64,000 bases of DNA from Setophaga petechia (Eukaryota; Chordata; Aves; Passeriformes; Parulidae), in assembly GCA_024362935.1 (NCBI GenBank), contig JANCRA010000001.1, positions 49,015,501 to 49,079,500 on the forward strand. The letters are read 5' to 3'. Position numbers and translations under genes: made by a program. Under the pieces are notes generated by a model that was given only the letters and a program-made list of their open reading frames with translations, made no database searches and was not told the DNA's origin. Below, piece by piece: positions 44,701 to 58,370 of the stretch (positions are counted from its first letter, which is position 1; the number at the start of each line of letters is the position of its first letter).

Positions 44701-45210
44701 GAAGAATGCTGGCTGCCTCCTGTGCTCCTGCTGCCATCATCAACAGGTAGGTGACCTCCAACCTCTGGCTGCCATCAAACAGGCCAGGCAGCAGCTCAAA
44801 ATATTGACTTAAAACTTCATTGGGGCAATATTTGCTTTCTGATTATCTTGCTTCTGTAGCTGAGGGAGGCTTCCAGAGCGCAAGCATCTCTCTGTATGGG
44901 GGGGAGAGGGGGATGGTCGGCCAGTAGCTCTCCATCAGTACCTGGAGCAGGGCACGTTCCATCACTCATGATGGACCAGCCAGAGCAGCAGCAGGACTGC
45001 ACACACCTCCAGGAGGCCAACAGCTGTTGGCAGTGCTGCCCCCACACACTTGCACAAATCCAAGCTTTTCTGTTGGGATTTGGGTTACCTCTAAAAAAAT
45101 GGCAGGGCTATTGGAAGCCCCACTGGTTCCAGTTTCTGAAGACACCAAAGTTGTATGGTGTTTGTGGTCTTACTAAATGGAATGGTCTTAGTAAATTCTA
45201 ATTCATCCTT
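41731..45210. other. Intergenic interval B
   Basis: No gene recognised. It includes a moderately GC-rich stretch (42,130-42,600) ending in CCAAT and TATAAATA words, repeat-free AT-rich sequence at 42,640-44,300 that looks like candidate conserved noncoding DNA, and two CTCF-like motifs (43,419-43,438 and 44,413-44,426). Confidence 0.7.
43419..43438 (+). promoter_or_regulatory. CTCF-like motif
   Basis: GGCCACCAGGGGGAGAGAGC closely follows the CTCF core (CCACNAGGGGGCGC type), within repeat-free sequence. A second, weaker candidate CCACTAGATGCCAG is 1 kb to the right in the same orientation. Confidence 0.55.
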
Positions 45211-45785
45211 AGAATCATAGAGTCATTTAGTTTGGAAAAGACTTCTAAGATTAGTGAGTCCAACCATTAACCCAGCACTGCCATATCAACCTCTAAACTA
45301 TGCCCGGAGGTGCTACATCTACATGACTTTTAAATAGCTTCAGGGATGGTGACTCCAACACTCTCTATTATATAGGCCACCTATTCCTATTCTTCACAGC
45401 TCTTTCTGGCTTTCTGTGGGTTTTTTTCCTAATATCCACTCTAAACCTCCCCTGGTACAACTTGAGGTCTATTGCTTGTTACCTGGGACAAGAGACCAAC
45501 CCACACCTGGCTCCAGCCTCCTCTCAGGCCGTTGTAGAGAGTGATGAGGTCTCCCCTGATCCTCCTTTTCTCCAGCTGCACGCCCCCAACTCCCTTAGCC
45601 ACTCCTCACAGGACTTGTGCTCCAGACCCTTCCCCAGCTCCATTGCCCTTCTCTGGACATGCTCCAGCACTTTCTTGTAGTGAGGGGCCCAGAACTGAAC
45701 ACAGAATTTGAGGTGCTGCCTCAGCAGTGCTGAGCACAGGGGGATGATTCCTTCTCTAGTCCTGCTGGCTACACAGCTGCTGCTA
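45211..45785 (-). mobile_element. CR1 LINE, 3' portion
   Basis: The plus strand reads AGAATCATAGAGTCATTTAG, then AAGACTTCTAAGATTAGTGA, AACCTCCCCTGGTACAACTT, GTGATGAGGTCTCCCCTGAT and CAGAACTGAACACAGAATTT, the reverse of a CR1 3' region including the terminal ATCATAGAAT-type repeat. It is a different subfamily from the 33.8-kb copy (AAAAGACTTCTAAGAT rather than GAAGGGTCCTTAAAGA). Truncated at its 5' end; no intact ORF. Confidence 0.92.
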
Positions 45786-48700
45786 TCTTAGTTCAGATCA
45801 CTAGTCTGCTGTGAGTAGGCACCTTAGTTTTAAAGAGTTGATTGCAGGAGACAATACCTGATTTAAGTAAAGACCTCTGACAAGGTCTTAGAAGCTACAG
45901 TAGTTAAATTAGCTATTGTTAGCTTAGAATATTTACTACTCAAAAATGACTAGCTATATTATTCAGAAATCCCTTTCTTGAATCCAAAATAGGGTAATAG
46001 ATATGAAATCTTTCTGGAAAACATAACAGACCAATTAATTTTTTAAAAATCACAATGATAAATGATAATAAATGTATAACATACTCGCATCTCTGCAGCT
46101 AACAAAGTTTCATAAAAATAAAAACAAAAAAGAGAAACTTTTTGATTCATTCATTAAAATCAACTTTGGTAAATGGACTGGCTTGTAAGCATTCAGTTTT
46201 CATGTTCATTCTCTCTGCTCTCAGATTTTGTCTCTGTGGGCTCTGTGTAGCTGTGCGGCAGGATCTGCAGTGAGCATCCTGTGCAGCTCCTACAGACTCT
46301 GAGCAGAGACCCAGGGGTTTGAGAAAACCACAGAGTGAAGCAGTTCTCTGCTCACCTACCAGCTCCTCCCGATAATCCTGCCTTACTCTACTTGCTGGAA
46401 ACGATTTGGGGAGTAGAATAAGGCACTGTGCCACTTTGCCTGTCATCAGTTTCCCCGTTGAGATCAGGTTGCATAAATGTTAACGGTCCTGCCTCTCCTG
46501 CTCAGCACTGCCATCCCTAAATTCCCCAAAACTTCGGGTTTCAGTCAGAGTAATCAACATCTGTGGAAGGATTACTGTGGTGTTAAACTTTGTGAGCACC
46601 ACGAGTTGGGCATTTATTTTAGAACTCAATGTTCCTTGTGGGCATAAAGGAAAAAGGATGAAAAGGGCTGCTAGCCCTTTTCCATACAGGAGAAAATGTT
46701 ACTCCCTACCCACGTTAGAGGAACCAGCCATTTTACACTGGGCAGATCCTCGCAGATAGAGACATTTCTTTATTCATGTAGCTCAGTGAGTGGTAAATGA
46801 GGCATGCTCACAGAAGTTATTTGGGATGGAAATGAGTCTAATTAGTCTATCCAACTTAGGAATAGCACTGTGAAGCAAGTCCAGGGAAGTTGGGAGTTTA
46901 GCAACAGAAACAGCAGTGAAGAAACAGAGTTATGTGCTTTCCTCAGTTAAGCAGAATATTTATTTGAGGTTTCATCTGACAGAATAAACAACAGATAAGG
47001 GGACAGTTCAAGCAGGCAAACATTTCTAAGAAACTGGCTTAAAATCATCCATATTTTAATTGCATTTTCTGTAAGTAGCCTCTTACATATTCCTGCCTTA
47101 GTTTTCGACTTCATAATTTGTTGTACAGTAAACAGTAAAAAGTTGCTCAGTTACTTCAGAGCTTTCTCAATGGGGCAGATGTACTCCAAACTTAAGTTAT
47201 ACCAATAAAAATTGGTGCCATTTGAGGTTAGCAAGGGCATAACAGCGATTTTTAAAATAAGCTGCTAGAATATGTACATGTATTTTATGTACTGACAAAT
47301 CTTTTAATGGGAGAGAATCACATCTAGCAATGAATCACATTCTTGGAGTGAATAATTCAGCCCTTGACGCCAACCTCTGAGGGAGAATATTGTGGTCATG
47401 GTGTCTGAACAGTGTGGTAGCTATGGCTACCTATATAATTCTTAGCAATGGAAAAAAAAGTGACAATGACATTAAATTTAATCAGGTTCCCCTTTTCTGT
47501 GGTTCCCACTGGGATGAGCCACTAGTGTCTTGCCTTAAATATTCAAAGCCTTCAAAGTTTGCATGTGTTCATATACTGGGACAATATCCTGCTAATACAG
47601 AACAATGGATCTGTCATGTATTTCTCCTGTGGGTAGCCATAAGTCTGAATTTAGTTAGTATAGGGTATTATGATTGCTGCTTCTTTAGTGATTGTCTTTA
47701 CATTAGTCTTCACTTAGAAGGAAGAAGAGCAGTAATGAAATGTAGCAAAAATACAATGAACTTGGCTGTTTTGGTTTGGAAATATGGAGCAAAGGACTGT
47801 GTCTTCTTAAAAAGATCCAGCTTTATTTCCAGTCACACTTCATCTGATATGAATGAGCTGGTACTACATATCACATGGCTGAATACATTTGGGAAACATG
47901 ACCTAACATATATTTAGTAAAGAGCTTAGAATCAAGCTAGAGTAGTTAAATGCACAAATTATTTGAATTCTCATTTCATAAAATTCACTAATTCTTTTTG
48001 TGTTTTGTTGGCAAAGCTGTGAAAATGTGACTTTTATTAGTTAATATTTACTAGTGCAGGAACTTTCCTTAATCTGCAGTAAAAGCTAATAGTGAAAAAG
48101 TTTAAACTGTCTAAATATTTTTGAGTATTGATTTGAAGCAGATATTTTAAAACACAGTCCTTGGAAAACATTTGCTTTTTTAAATTTTAATTGGGAAAGA
48201 AAAAGTAAAGGAGGGGGTTTTTTTTGCTGTTAATTTGAAGTTAAAAGCTTCACAGCAGGTAAATGTGCTATAGGAAAAGCTGGTGCCTGTACAGTTAAGC
48301 ACATTTGACAGAAATTCTTTCCCTCACTTTATATTTCTTTGAAGAGTCCCTGTGATCAGAAAATTACCAGATCTATGATGATTTAATATTTTCTCTTACT
48401 TTTTTTTGTAGTTTAATGGTGCTTATCTTTGTCCTGCATAGTAAACCAAAGCCGACTGTTAATACTTTTTCAGAGCATCAGAGCCACAAATTTGAAAGCA
48501 TCCCTAGTAAGATGTGTCTTATCTCACACACATCCATAAAGGACTAAGGAATACTGGTAAGTGAGTGAACATGTTTCACCATTTCCACATGCAAACCAAA
48601 AAAAAAAAAAATCAACCTTGATAAGAGGTGACTTCCTCTGCACACCACATTCTTACAAATTGTATCTCATTAAATGATTGAAAAGAAAACAAAAAAAATA

Positions 48701-51700
48701 CTAAAAAAATGCCACTCTCTTCTATGACATAGTACATCATAAAGGAAACAGGATGTCAGCCACCTTTATTTATTTTTCTAGGTTATTATAGAGTCATATA
48801 TGCTACTCATGATCCTGCTGCCTGAATGCTTCTCATAATTATGATTTGCTCATGTGAAAGAAAAATAAAACAATTTCTCTTGCCCTTTCTTCGCTTTGCT
48901 TAGGACAGAGCAAGCACCCAGCCCTATGTTATTTGGTTTAGGTAATTTAACATTAAAGAGTTAGATGTCTATTAAGCATGCAGCAAGGACTACATACTTT
49001 TAGTTTTACATCATAAAATCCATTCCGTATAGGGGGAAAAAAAATCCCAAAAGCTTGTTGGAGCGACTGTAGTCTGCATCCTAACTAAAGAATCAAGCTC
49101 TATAGTTTGATTCAGGCCATCAGTATCATCAGCCTCAGTCCCTGAAGCTGCAGCACACCAGCTACAATCTAACAGTAGAACTGAACATTTAATTTTAGTT
49201 GAAACAACAACCTCTCTTCAGGCACAATCTGTCACTGTGGGATCACAGAAATTCTTGCCCAAACAGTAGCAAGAGCAGGACTGCCCACGTTTCCCAGACA
49301 CACTAGGAGATTTTCTCCAGGTGGGATGCAGGGACTCTGGCCCTTTGTCTAGGTCTTTACAGGCTGCCCCACTTGCTCTGAATGCAAATTTCACACCAGT
49401 GGCTTTTACACATGCACAGGCTGAGGACCCAGCTTGTGTGCAGCAGTTCCAGCTCTTCCCCAATTTAACACACACATGAAGGTTGGGCATCTTGGGCTCT
49501 CCATGGATGTCTGCTGTAGAGCACATGCTTCCATCCAGGAGATGCCATATAAAAATGGAAAACTTGCCCAAGGCTTCTGGGTGCCTTCAAGGATGAAGAG
49601 AGGGATGGATTCAGCTTGCATGAATTCTCTGTTCCTCTTTGCTCATTGCCCAGATGCTCTTGGTGATTGCCCAGCCCTGTGTACAGATTTTGTGTTGAGA
49701 TTCATCTACATTTTAATCCTGTGTTTGATCCTGTTGTATGAACCCTCATTCAGACTCTATTGTATGCTTACATCTAAAAGACTAGCAATCCAGTTCTATT
49801 TTTCTGTTTTACTTATGATTTTCCTTCAACCTCTCCTCACCAAAACCAACTTATCCCTCTCACTGCTGCTTCAAAAGCTTTGCTTTACAGATTGTATCGC
49901 TGATATGATAATGCCAGAAAAAAAGGGCTTAGGAGAATAGTCACCCCAAGCCTGCTGACACCAGAAAGTGATGTCTGCTCTAATTAAGGCCTAATAATGA
50001 GCTACATGTTAAGATATGAAACAATACAAGGCAAATGATGAAAACCAAGTTTTACCCCTTGCTGTGTCAGACTGTTAACTGTACAGTCAAGTGGAAGAAA
50101 TGACACCTGCTTTGGCAAATTAACTTTATATCTCCAAACAGTGGCAACCAAATTTCATCTACTTAAAGGAGTGCTAGATCTTCCTCTTAAACACAGCTGT
50201 AGCAAAGACCTGACTAATAGGTGACACATGAAAGAGGTCAGCAAATAAAGGGCTGAGCTAGTCAGTTTAAAATTTTTATGCTCCCAAAACTGGCCACAAG
50301 CTTCCAACCTTTGTTCTGCACCAGGGCTTCACTGAGAGCTTGGGGGGTGTAAGGGGAGTCAGCTCAGTTTTCTGATCTGACTGAGACCTGGGATAAAAAG
50401 AATAATTTCACACTTAATCTCAATCCAAACAGTTATTGTGTTTTCCTTCATCTGTGTATTTTATTAACACTTGGAAATATAACAACTAGTCACTATTCTT
50501 TAAAGAATATTTCTATTAGCATTTTCCCTTGGAATAAGTAAAAGGTGGGTTCAAAGTAAATTACTACCAACAAAACATTTCTTTACCCAGCCGTGTAGCA
50601 AACCTACAAACTGGGACACCTAAATGTGATACCTCCTCCTAGTCTGTATGTTTTCAGATGAACCTAAATGATAAAAAGTTGTTTCCCCACTGAAACTGTA
50701 GGAACTGCTTTAGGAGCAGGTATCCCAGAGGTTGAGAGGAACAAGAGTCTTTCCAAGGAAGTGATGACAACGGAAGGGTTCACCAACAGCCAGCAAGGTC
50801 TGAGCACCACCTCTCACATCACAGGGATTCCAAGAGGAAATAGCATAATCATGAGAATATTTCATCAGAAAAACACTATTCTCTCTCGCTTGGATAGATC
50901 ATATCACTCATGGCCAAAGCACCACTCTTGCCTGCCTGATGATCACTGATTGACACCCAGTTGTCACAACTATATATCTGAGGATAAATTTATCATAAAA
51001 ACTTTTCTTCCCTGCAATAATGTCTACTGAAGATAATACGCACTGATAGGCTTAGCTGTCATTTTAAATTGAAAGATATACCACCAAGACCAGGCAAACA
51101 GCCAACCACAAAAAGAACAAAATTACTGTAAGAGAGAGCAGAAAAGCAGGTTGTGACAAAATGTTGCGCTCAATACAGAGACAGAAATTCAAATATTGGC
51201 ATTTCAGTTTGAATTTTGTCTGAGAATCCTACAGAAGTTAATAATAGGAAGCAAGAAAGCTACCATAATCAGGTTTCTCTAAAAATTAGTAGTGGACCAA
51301 GAGAGAAATGTCAGGAACTTTTTATTTTTCCCCCTCCTCTTGAAAGCCAAGTTAGGATCTTAGCATTAATGCAAAAATTATCATTTAATTATCAAAGGAG
51401 TTAAACTTCCTTTGTGCATGTAGGGAAACAATGATGCTACCATCCTGCCTCTTCTTTCTGATTCCTGTTAGATCCTGCTGCAGGGCTGTACATATGTATT
51501 TCCCAAGTAAATACAAACTTTAAGGGACGTTTAAAGAATACAGCTGTGAAAACATTTAAACTAAGTATGGAAAGTGGGATTCATTCTGCCATAACATGAT
51601 AACCTAAACTTAGGTTCGATGCACATTCAATTTCCTCTGATTACAAGAAATAGTCCACATGGTTCACTTATCTTCAGTTGACTCTTAGAATTTCTTCACT

Positions 51701-52363
51701 GATTGTTTTATTATCATAGCTTTTGACTTCAAAGTCTTGTGTGGGTCTGAGACTGAAATGAACATCAGTGTACATATATTTAAGCTCTAGAATCTGTGCA
51801 TCTGCATCAGTATTCAGTCCCAGTATAGCAACTTCACTCCCTGCATTTTCACAAGAGGCACAAAATGATTTAGATAAAATACCATAAGTACTGAAACTGG
51901 CAAATGTGAGCCCCCAAGAAGTAAAAGCAAATGAGATATACCCACAGTGACCACTTCCAAAGGACTGTAACAGAATTTAAAATAGTCACATCATCAGTAA
52001 AGCCATTTAAACCAGAGGGAAGACTGATCTTCTCAGGATTTGGTGGAAGAGCTGTGTCACTAAATAACATTACCAATGGATGATAAAAAGCCCCAAAAAA
52101 ACAGAAAGAGCCTTTTGAATCAAAACAGGTAACAAGAGCCAAGGGACTGAAGCTGTGCCACAGGATAAAATCATGTTATGTAAAATACAGATTTCAGATT
52201 GTGTGGTTAATGGGCCATAAATTACCACATTTTTCCTTCAAATGCTAGTTCCTCCAAACCTTTTGCAAAAAACATGCACATACCCATGCCCCAGCTATCT
52301 CACTGTATTTTAGGTGCAAACTCTATCATGAAATTTTATCTGGATATGATTGAAGTAGCAGTT
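45786..52363. other. Intergenic interval C
   Basis: AT-rich, no gene recognised. Open frames at 47,390-47,917 and 49,434-49,940 have no recognisable domain and are taken as chance. A short inverted repeat AACCTAA-AC-TTAGGTT lies at 51,601-51,616. A slightly GC-rich patch at 49,200-49,640 is unassigned. Confidence 0.7.
52359..52363. repeat. Target-site duplication of solo LTR (left)
   Basis: CAGTT, matched by CAGTT at 52,902-52,906 on the other side of the element. A 5-bp duplication by itself can occur by chance, but here it coincides with TG/CA ends. Confidence 0.65.
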
Positions 52364-52901
52364 TGCCCTGGCAGTTTATATACAATCACGAACGGGACGG
52401 GACGCTCCAAAATCAGCGTCAGAGTGGTTTATTCCTGCATCAGTCTCAGAACATTGTTACGACAATGGAGACAAGAGATGCAACCAGCTCACTGATTCAA
52501 ACAGAATGCCAAAGAAACGTAATGTTACAGCATATCATAAAGCCATTTCCATCTGCATTTCAGCCAATCACACATAGAGCACAAGCATATTGACAATACT
52601 TCTACCCAATCACTTAAAGCACACGTAGCTTTGGTTAAAACAATCGCGGCCTATTTTCAAACACAATAGTTCGTTCATAAGAAACAAGGCACAGAGCTCT
52701 ATTCATTTTTAACCTTCTAAAGATACACATTAAGTAAACTTGTTACCACCTAAGGCAGCACATTACATAGGACTATTGTTCTATTTCTCACGTCTGCATT
52801 ACTAATTTTTCTGCTGCTTTAGCATCTCACTGTCTTTGCTGTCACTGAGGCCTGTCTTTTTCAAACTTTCTCAAAACCCTCTAATTTTAAGGATTCCAGC
52901 A
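52364..52901 (-). mobile_element. Solo LTR of an endogenous retrovirus, 538 bp
   Basis: On the minus strand it begins TGCTGGAATCC and ends TATATAAACTGCCAGGGCA, giving TG...CA termini with a short imperfect inverted repeat. Both sides are flanked by the same 5-bp sequence CAGTT (52,359-52,363 and 52,902-52,906), a probable target-site duplication. Inside, on the minus strand, are ATTGG boxes (inverted CCAAT) near 52,564 and 52,606 and a polyadenylation signal AATAAA at 52,433-52,428, the usual order in an LTR. There is no internal retroviral sequence and no second LTR, so it is a recombination-derived solo LTR. Confidence 0.8.
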
Positions 52902-55524
52902 CAGTTGGCCAAAATTAAAAGGTTTTCCTTCAACTTTCTGCATTGACCATAGGGAAAACACCTGCCCCCCTTTCTGGGGTAACTAAAGGTACTAGTTAGG
53001 TACTAACTAAAAAAGATGCTGTTACAAAGTGAGCCTATGTGGGCTTAATGAAGGTGTGGCTTTTTATTGCTCCATTTTCTGGATCCCTGTGATAGCTCTC
53101 CAGGGGGGAGCAATATAATAAAAAGGGTAAGCTGATATGGCCCTTTGGAATAACAATCTTCTTAATTGCTTTACTCATCTCTTGCACGGGCTGGCCTCAG
53201 GAGAGCACACCCTGTTGTCAAACAGCAGGTTCTGTATCACAGGTATTAAACACTGATTCCAAAGGGCACCAGCTTGAGAGTGCCCAGCAGAGCCCAGCTG
53301 ATCATTCATCAGCTCAGCACAGGGGTGATAAGGTTAGTTATCATCCTGGGGCACAGCAAAGGTAGATGTAAATAATTCTACAACATGTTCCTTCATCAGT
53401 ATAATATATATGTTATTGAGTGTCAGAACCATGTTAAGCTTGGGAGGATGCCAGAGATGTCCTGAGCTAACAACACTCCTGACCTGGTGCTAGGTGTGTC
53501 CCTGTTAAATATCATATATCCCTTTCAAATGGGGAATAGCTCTCCCGGGGCGCTGGGATGTTATTGTTGTCACAAACTGAAACGTACAGCGTGACGTCTG
53601 TGGAGCTCTCTTCTTGGGCAGGATTTGGTGACAAGCAAATATTCTACCTTTGTCATTATGACAAAGACTCACTGTTCTTCCCATTGCTCTAAAATAAACC
53701 AGCCAAGTTGGCACAGTTTGGTTTCAGATTCCAGGGGACAGTGAGCCTCAGTTGGGAGAAACTGTTTTTTATTTCACAGACTGAGGGACAGAGACATTAT
53801 CAGTTGGAGACACATTGATTCTGTTTTGTTTTCCTGGTATTTGCAAGCTGGCCTGCAAACTCTGCTCACTTCACAAGCCTGTCATTCCAGAGCTTATGGG
53901 AGATGCAGCTTCTACCATTTCATCAAGTACCAAAGCCCCAAGCTCGCCACTGAGATGTGAGGAACTTTTAGCTGCAGTGTTTGAATGAAAAGAATCCATG
54001 AAAAGTCAAGGAACACCTGAATGAGTTATGAATAGCTAACACCATCAGATTAAAGAAGGGTCAAAGGTGAGAGGTATTTACAATGTGGAGTGAATAGAAG
54101 AAATATTACAGGCTAAGGATAATTTAATACAGTTGAAATTCTGCTTTATGCAGTTTGAACAGATGCCACAAACACATCAAGGAATTTACAAACCCCATCC
54201 GGCCAAGTACAAACTCCACTGTCCTTCAAGAGAGTAACCACTGGCAATTTAATATTCTCACATGTACTGTTCCCCAGGCAGCTGGCTGCAACCACCAACC
54301 TCCTTAACCTTGCACTAAATGTACTTTAAAGAGAAAGGACAAAAATTTTTCCTTTTCTTGATGGATACTTTTGAGACTGAACACAGCATCTGTATTTTTC
54401 TCTTTGAGACTAAGAAAGTATTCCATGCGTGCTTCTTTCTGGCTTTGGGAGAAAGTCTGCTTTAAATTGCATTTTAAAATGACCTATTCAGGATTGGTGC
54501 CTGCATGGATGGCAGAAAAAGCTATTCTCACTCCTCCTGGTAGCCAGAAATAATGTTTGCACTTTCCAATGAAGTAAGAGGGCAGAGCTGTGACTGAGTG
54601 ATGACAAAACCCTTCCTTAATTCTTTTGAACAGACATTTTATGCCCCAGTGTTTATGTCAGTTAAATTGTGAAACGTTTTTTGCAGTTTTCTTAAATTGC
54701 TTCCACACACCATAGTTCAGTATCAAATGTTCATACACTCCTCATTCCCAAATAGATTTTCCTTTCTTCATTCCTAATATACTTATTAGTGTAAATTCCA
54801 TTGAGGAACAGGAAAAAATTTTCTTGGTGAGGATAAATAGAGAAAAATATCTTTCTAAAAAGGGTGGGCTCTTAAAAACTCACCAAGGATTCACCAAAAC
54901 CCATAAATCCTTTTTTTCTTATCCTCTAATAGCTTGCTGATTTGCAAGGACTTTCATTTTTCTTCCTTTATGTCACTACACATTACCAAAGATATTTGTG
55001 GTTTTTCCTACATGTCTATGAGCTAATAAAAATTAGGAATGTTTGATCTATTCCTATATTGTGCTGATCGTGTGATAGAGCAGACACACATAAACAAACA
55101 GTGTCACATTTCTCATATTCTGCTTATCACAGCCTTTTAACTTGCGCCTTTGAAAGGCACGGGTGATGAGGAGCACAGAGAATCTGTGTCAGGCAAAATT
55201 ACTTGTTCAAGGAGTTCTGGTTTTTGCTAAAATGTATTGAGTCATTCCAACCCAGCTTAGAGCTTTTGTATGATGACAGGGAAATTCTTACCAGTTAATA
55301 ATAAACACTTCGCAAGACTCACACAGGTTGGCTACTTTGACATTTAGCTGTTAAACATTTTGAAATGGAATAGGAGAGAAGGGGCTCTCTTAAGTTGTGT
55401 TTCACAAGACAGCTTGCATCACCAAAACCGGTGAACACAGAGCCTGTGACTTTCTGCCGATCCTTCTGGTGGTTTTCACCCTTTTTCCCTCTCCGGATTG
55501 TCCTGAAGTGCAGAGATTAATGTG

Positions 55525-55730
55525 AGAAATCCCGTGGCCGAGCGGCTCGGCGTGCGTGCACCCGGAGAAGCCGGGGCACCTGATCCTGCCGGCAGTGGCA
55601 GTGATGGATGGATGTGCCCGGGTTCAAGGGCCGGGATCACCCCGCTCCGACCGCGCCCCGCTCCCCTCGCCAGGGCCGCACCACCGGCTAATGCGGCGAC
55701 ATGGCGCGCCAATCCCCGAGGTTCGGTGTC
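55525..55730. promoter_or_regulatory. Small isolated CpG island
   Basis: About 25 CpG dinucleotides in roughly 205 bp, surrounded on both sides by kilobases of CpG-poor sequence. There is no nearby coding exon. Such orphan islands often mark unannotated transcripts or enhancers. It also holds tRNA A-box-like TGGCCGAGCGG and B-box-like GGTTCAAGGGC words, but no foldable tRNA. Confidence 0.6.
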
Positions 55731-58340
55731 TGCTACTTAGGCTCATTACAATTAGTCAACTTGATATATTGTTTACAATTTACACCAAACAAGCTTGGGG
55801 CTAATTATGACTTAGCTAGTTTGTCTCTTTGATGTCAAGATCCTCTGCAGGAGGGCCAGCTACTGAGCAGCAGCTACGTTTGGTCTTAAACACAGGTACA
55901 GGGAAGGAATAGGGCCCTCTAATATGACTGCAGACATGCAAAGTCCTCAGGCATTAAGAATTATATTAGCACAACTAATAAACTTGCAGCAAATAGATTT
56001 ATTTCTGTGTCCTCTTAAAACACCTGCTATGCAGGAAAGCAGCAATTAAGGAAAGAAACCACAAAGTTGTGAATTTCAAAGCCATTCCTTAGGGTGCTCA
56101 GACACAGCAAGGCTTGGCCCACACAAAATGCAATGAGAGACCAATATTCCTTAATTGCACTAGAATTTATGGATTGTTTTTCTGGTTTAAGTTGAATCAT
56201 TATGAAAGCTGCAGCATAAAAGACAGATAGTTTGACCCTTTCATGTAGAATTCTAGGTTTACCATTGTGTTGCTAAAATAATACTGTATAAATGAAAGCC
56301 ATGTGATCAGATGCACCAGTGTATTTCATGCACAATTTCAAGTTACAGAAATGCATCGGTAAAGTTTTTAAGGGAGAAACTGTATCTAGTCAGAATTGGT
56401 ACAGGAAGGAGGGTTTTCAACAGAACATGATGCTCCTCCCGTCCACAGGAAGAGTGAACCACAAAAGTCCCCTTTGCCTTGGACACCACAGTCACATCAC
56501 TGACCTTGACTCTCACCCACACCTTTGGCACTGGGTGCGTAACTTGTGCTGGAGCCAATCATCCCATCAACATGTCCACAGAGGCAAGAAATGTGGTTAG
56601 AAAGGTCTAGCATCATAACAGGCTTTCCTAACAACTCCTAGGTCAAATCTCTGCATTTCACAGCTCAGTTGTGGGTTGGTTTTTTACCCTTAATTTTTTC
56701 AGCTCAGTATAGGAAAAAAGCTTCATACTTCTTATAACTTGGTAGCAGCAATAAAGGAGCTGCACCTTGGTTTTAACCAACGCTGTGGTGGTGAAGTGCC
56801 ACCAGTGTGGGAGGTGAAGAGACTGAATTCAGTGGGAAAAGCCTCATATGTCTCCCCAAATTGTTAAGTAAAATGTAAAAGTAATGACTTAGGATTTCTC
56901 AGTAAACTCTACCATGTTCCTGAACAGTAACTTTATCAATCAGTACATAAGTATTTTTTAAATGAAAGATGGGTGCAAATAGGTGTTAGAAACAAATTCT
57001 GTATAGTCTGATTTATGGAGTATGTTCCCAATCACTTTGCATTCATTTATCTCTATCTACATTTTTCTGTAACCACAGCAAAATTTGCTTAACTACTGAG
57101 GCAAAATGAGGTAATGGATAGGTTAAAAACTGGGATCAGGAAAACATTAAAATAGGAGTGGGTGATCAGACAAGATTATATCTGTAAATGCCATTTTCCT
57201 TGTGAAAGTAACCACTTGGGAGTAGCAAGGATTGAAGGACAATCACTGCATGAGTACCTCTAAAAAAGTCACATACCTAACAGAAATGAACACAATCCTG
57301 AAGACCTTATTTTTAAAATCTATTTAAGTAGTGGGTTTATCCCTTCAAGAGTTGAGATATGCCTCAAACTTGCAGTCTGAAATTAGCTGCAAACTTAGCC
57401 CACCATTTTAGACAGTCGGTCAGCTTATCCACCGAGATGGACATTAACTGCAACTTTCAGACACTTAACCCATCTCTGCTACACAGAGAAACCTGCAAAC
57501 TGAAACACCACTGTTTCAGAGTCCTAACCAGCTTCCTCATAATCACAAAAAAGGAGCTTTCTATTGGATCCTTTTGGGGAATCCCACAGAGAATCAAACT
57601 CTTCATGGGGCCAGAAGTCCTGAATCCCCATGTGCATATCTGAGAGGATAACTGCAATCACAGCAGTTATGTTCAATGTGGAAAGAGATGCAGTGCAAAG
57701 TTTACCAGTTACAGATGGGATTTTCTGTTTCTTTTGAAGCTGAGGGACTATTGTGTGGCAGTGATGGCTGCTGTTATCTGCTATGTTTATGCCACTTGAA
57801 AATCTCTGACCTCTGCATTCCCTGTGTCATAAAAAGAACAAAGCAGTGAATATTGATTAATAAAAGTCTTTGATTCTACCAGAAAAGCAGTTACGAGCAC
57901 TGGGAATTTGTTTGAGTTGAAGTGTATGTCTTCCAAGTCTCAACACCTCTTGTTTCAACTCTTTTGGCCTACAGGAACCTGTTTCTCTCTCCCTCCACTA
58001 AGTAAATTTACCTGGCTGGGCAGCAACAAAATTGTATTTCTGTTCCTCCTGTTACTGAAGGATAAAGTTAAGGGAATGCTATAATGCCTTTACAACATGA
58101 AAACCAGTGGTGAATCTGAACCACCTGAGTCCTGTCTCGGCAGGACAATGACAAATGTCCGCCTGAAGTGCAAAGATCAAGTGCTGGGAGAGCAAGGTCA
58201 GATGCTTTACATGACATCTAATGTGACTGTCATTTCTCAGGCTCGGTAGCCGATGGAAATGTGGCGACAGGATGAGCCAATCACTAAGGTACCATGTCTG
58301 GCATTTAAATAGAGTGCAGCAATTCCAGCAGTGCCAAATG

Positions 58341-58370
58341 ATTAGAGATCTAATTGCCATTGTCTAATGA
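58341..58370. promoter_or_regulatory. Clustered ATTAGA/TCTAAT homeodomain-type motifs
   Basis: ATTAGA-GA-TCTAAT forms an inverted pair, followed 8 bp later by TCTAATGA. Three TAAT-core sites lie within 30 bp of repeat-free sequence. Candidate enhancer element only. Confidence 0.35.

Noticed and set aside
47390..47917. 175-codon plus-strand open frame in intergenic DNA
   Set aside because: No recognised family, no splice context, no promoter or CpG signal. Cysteine/tryptophan-rich but consistent with chance in 64 kb.
49434..49940. 168-codon plus-strand open frame with a hydrophobic stretch
   Set aside because: The hydrophobic run comes from T-rich DNA; no domain or neighbour supports a gene.
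55530..55632. tRNA-like A box (TGGCCGAGCGG) and B box (GGTTCAAGGGC)
   Set aside because: They are about 87 bp apart with no acceptor or anticodon stem that folds; probably a by-product of the CpG island.
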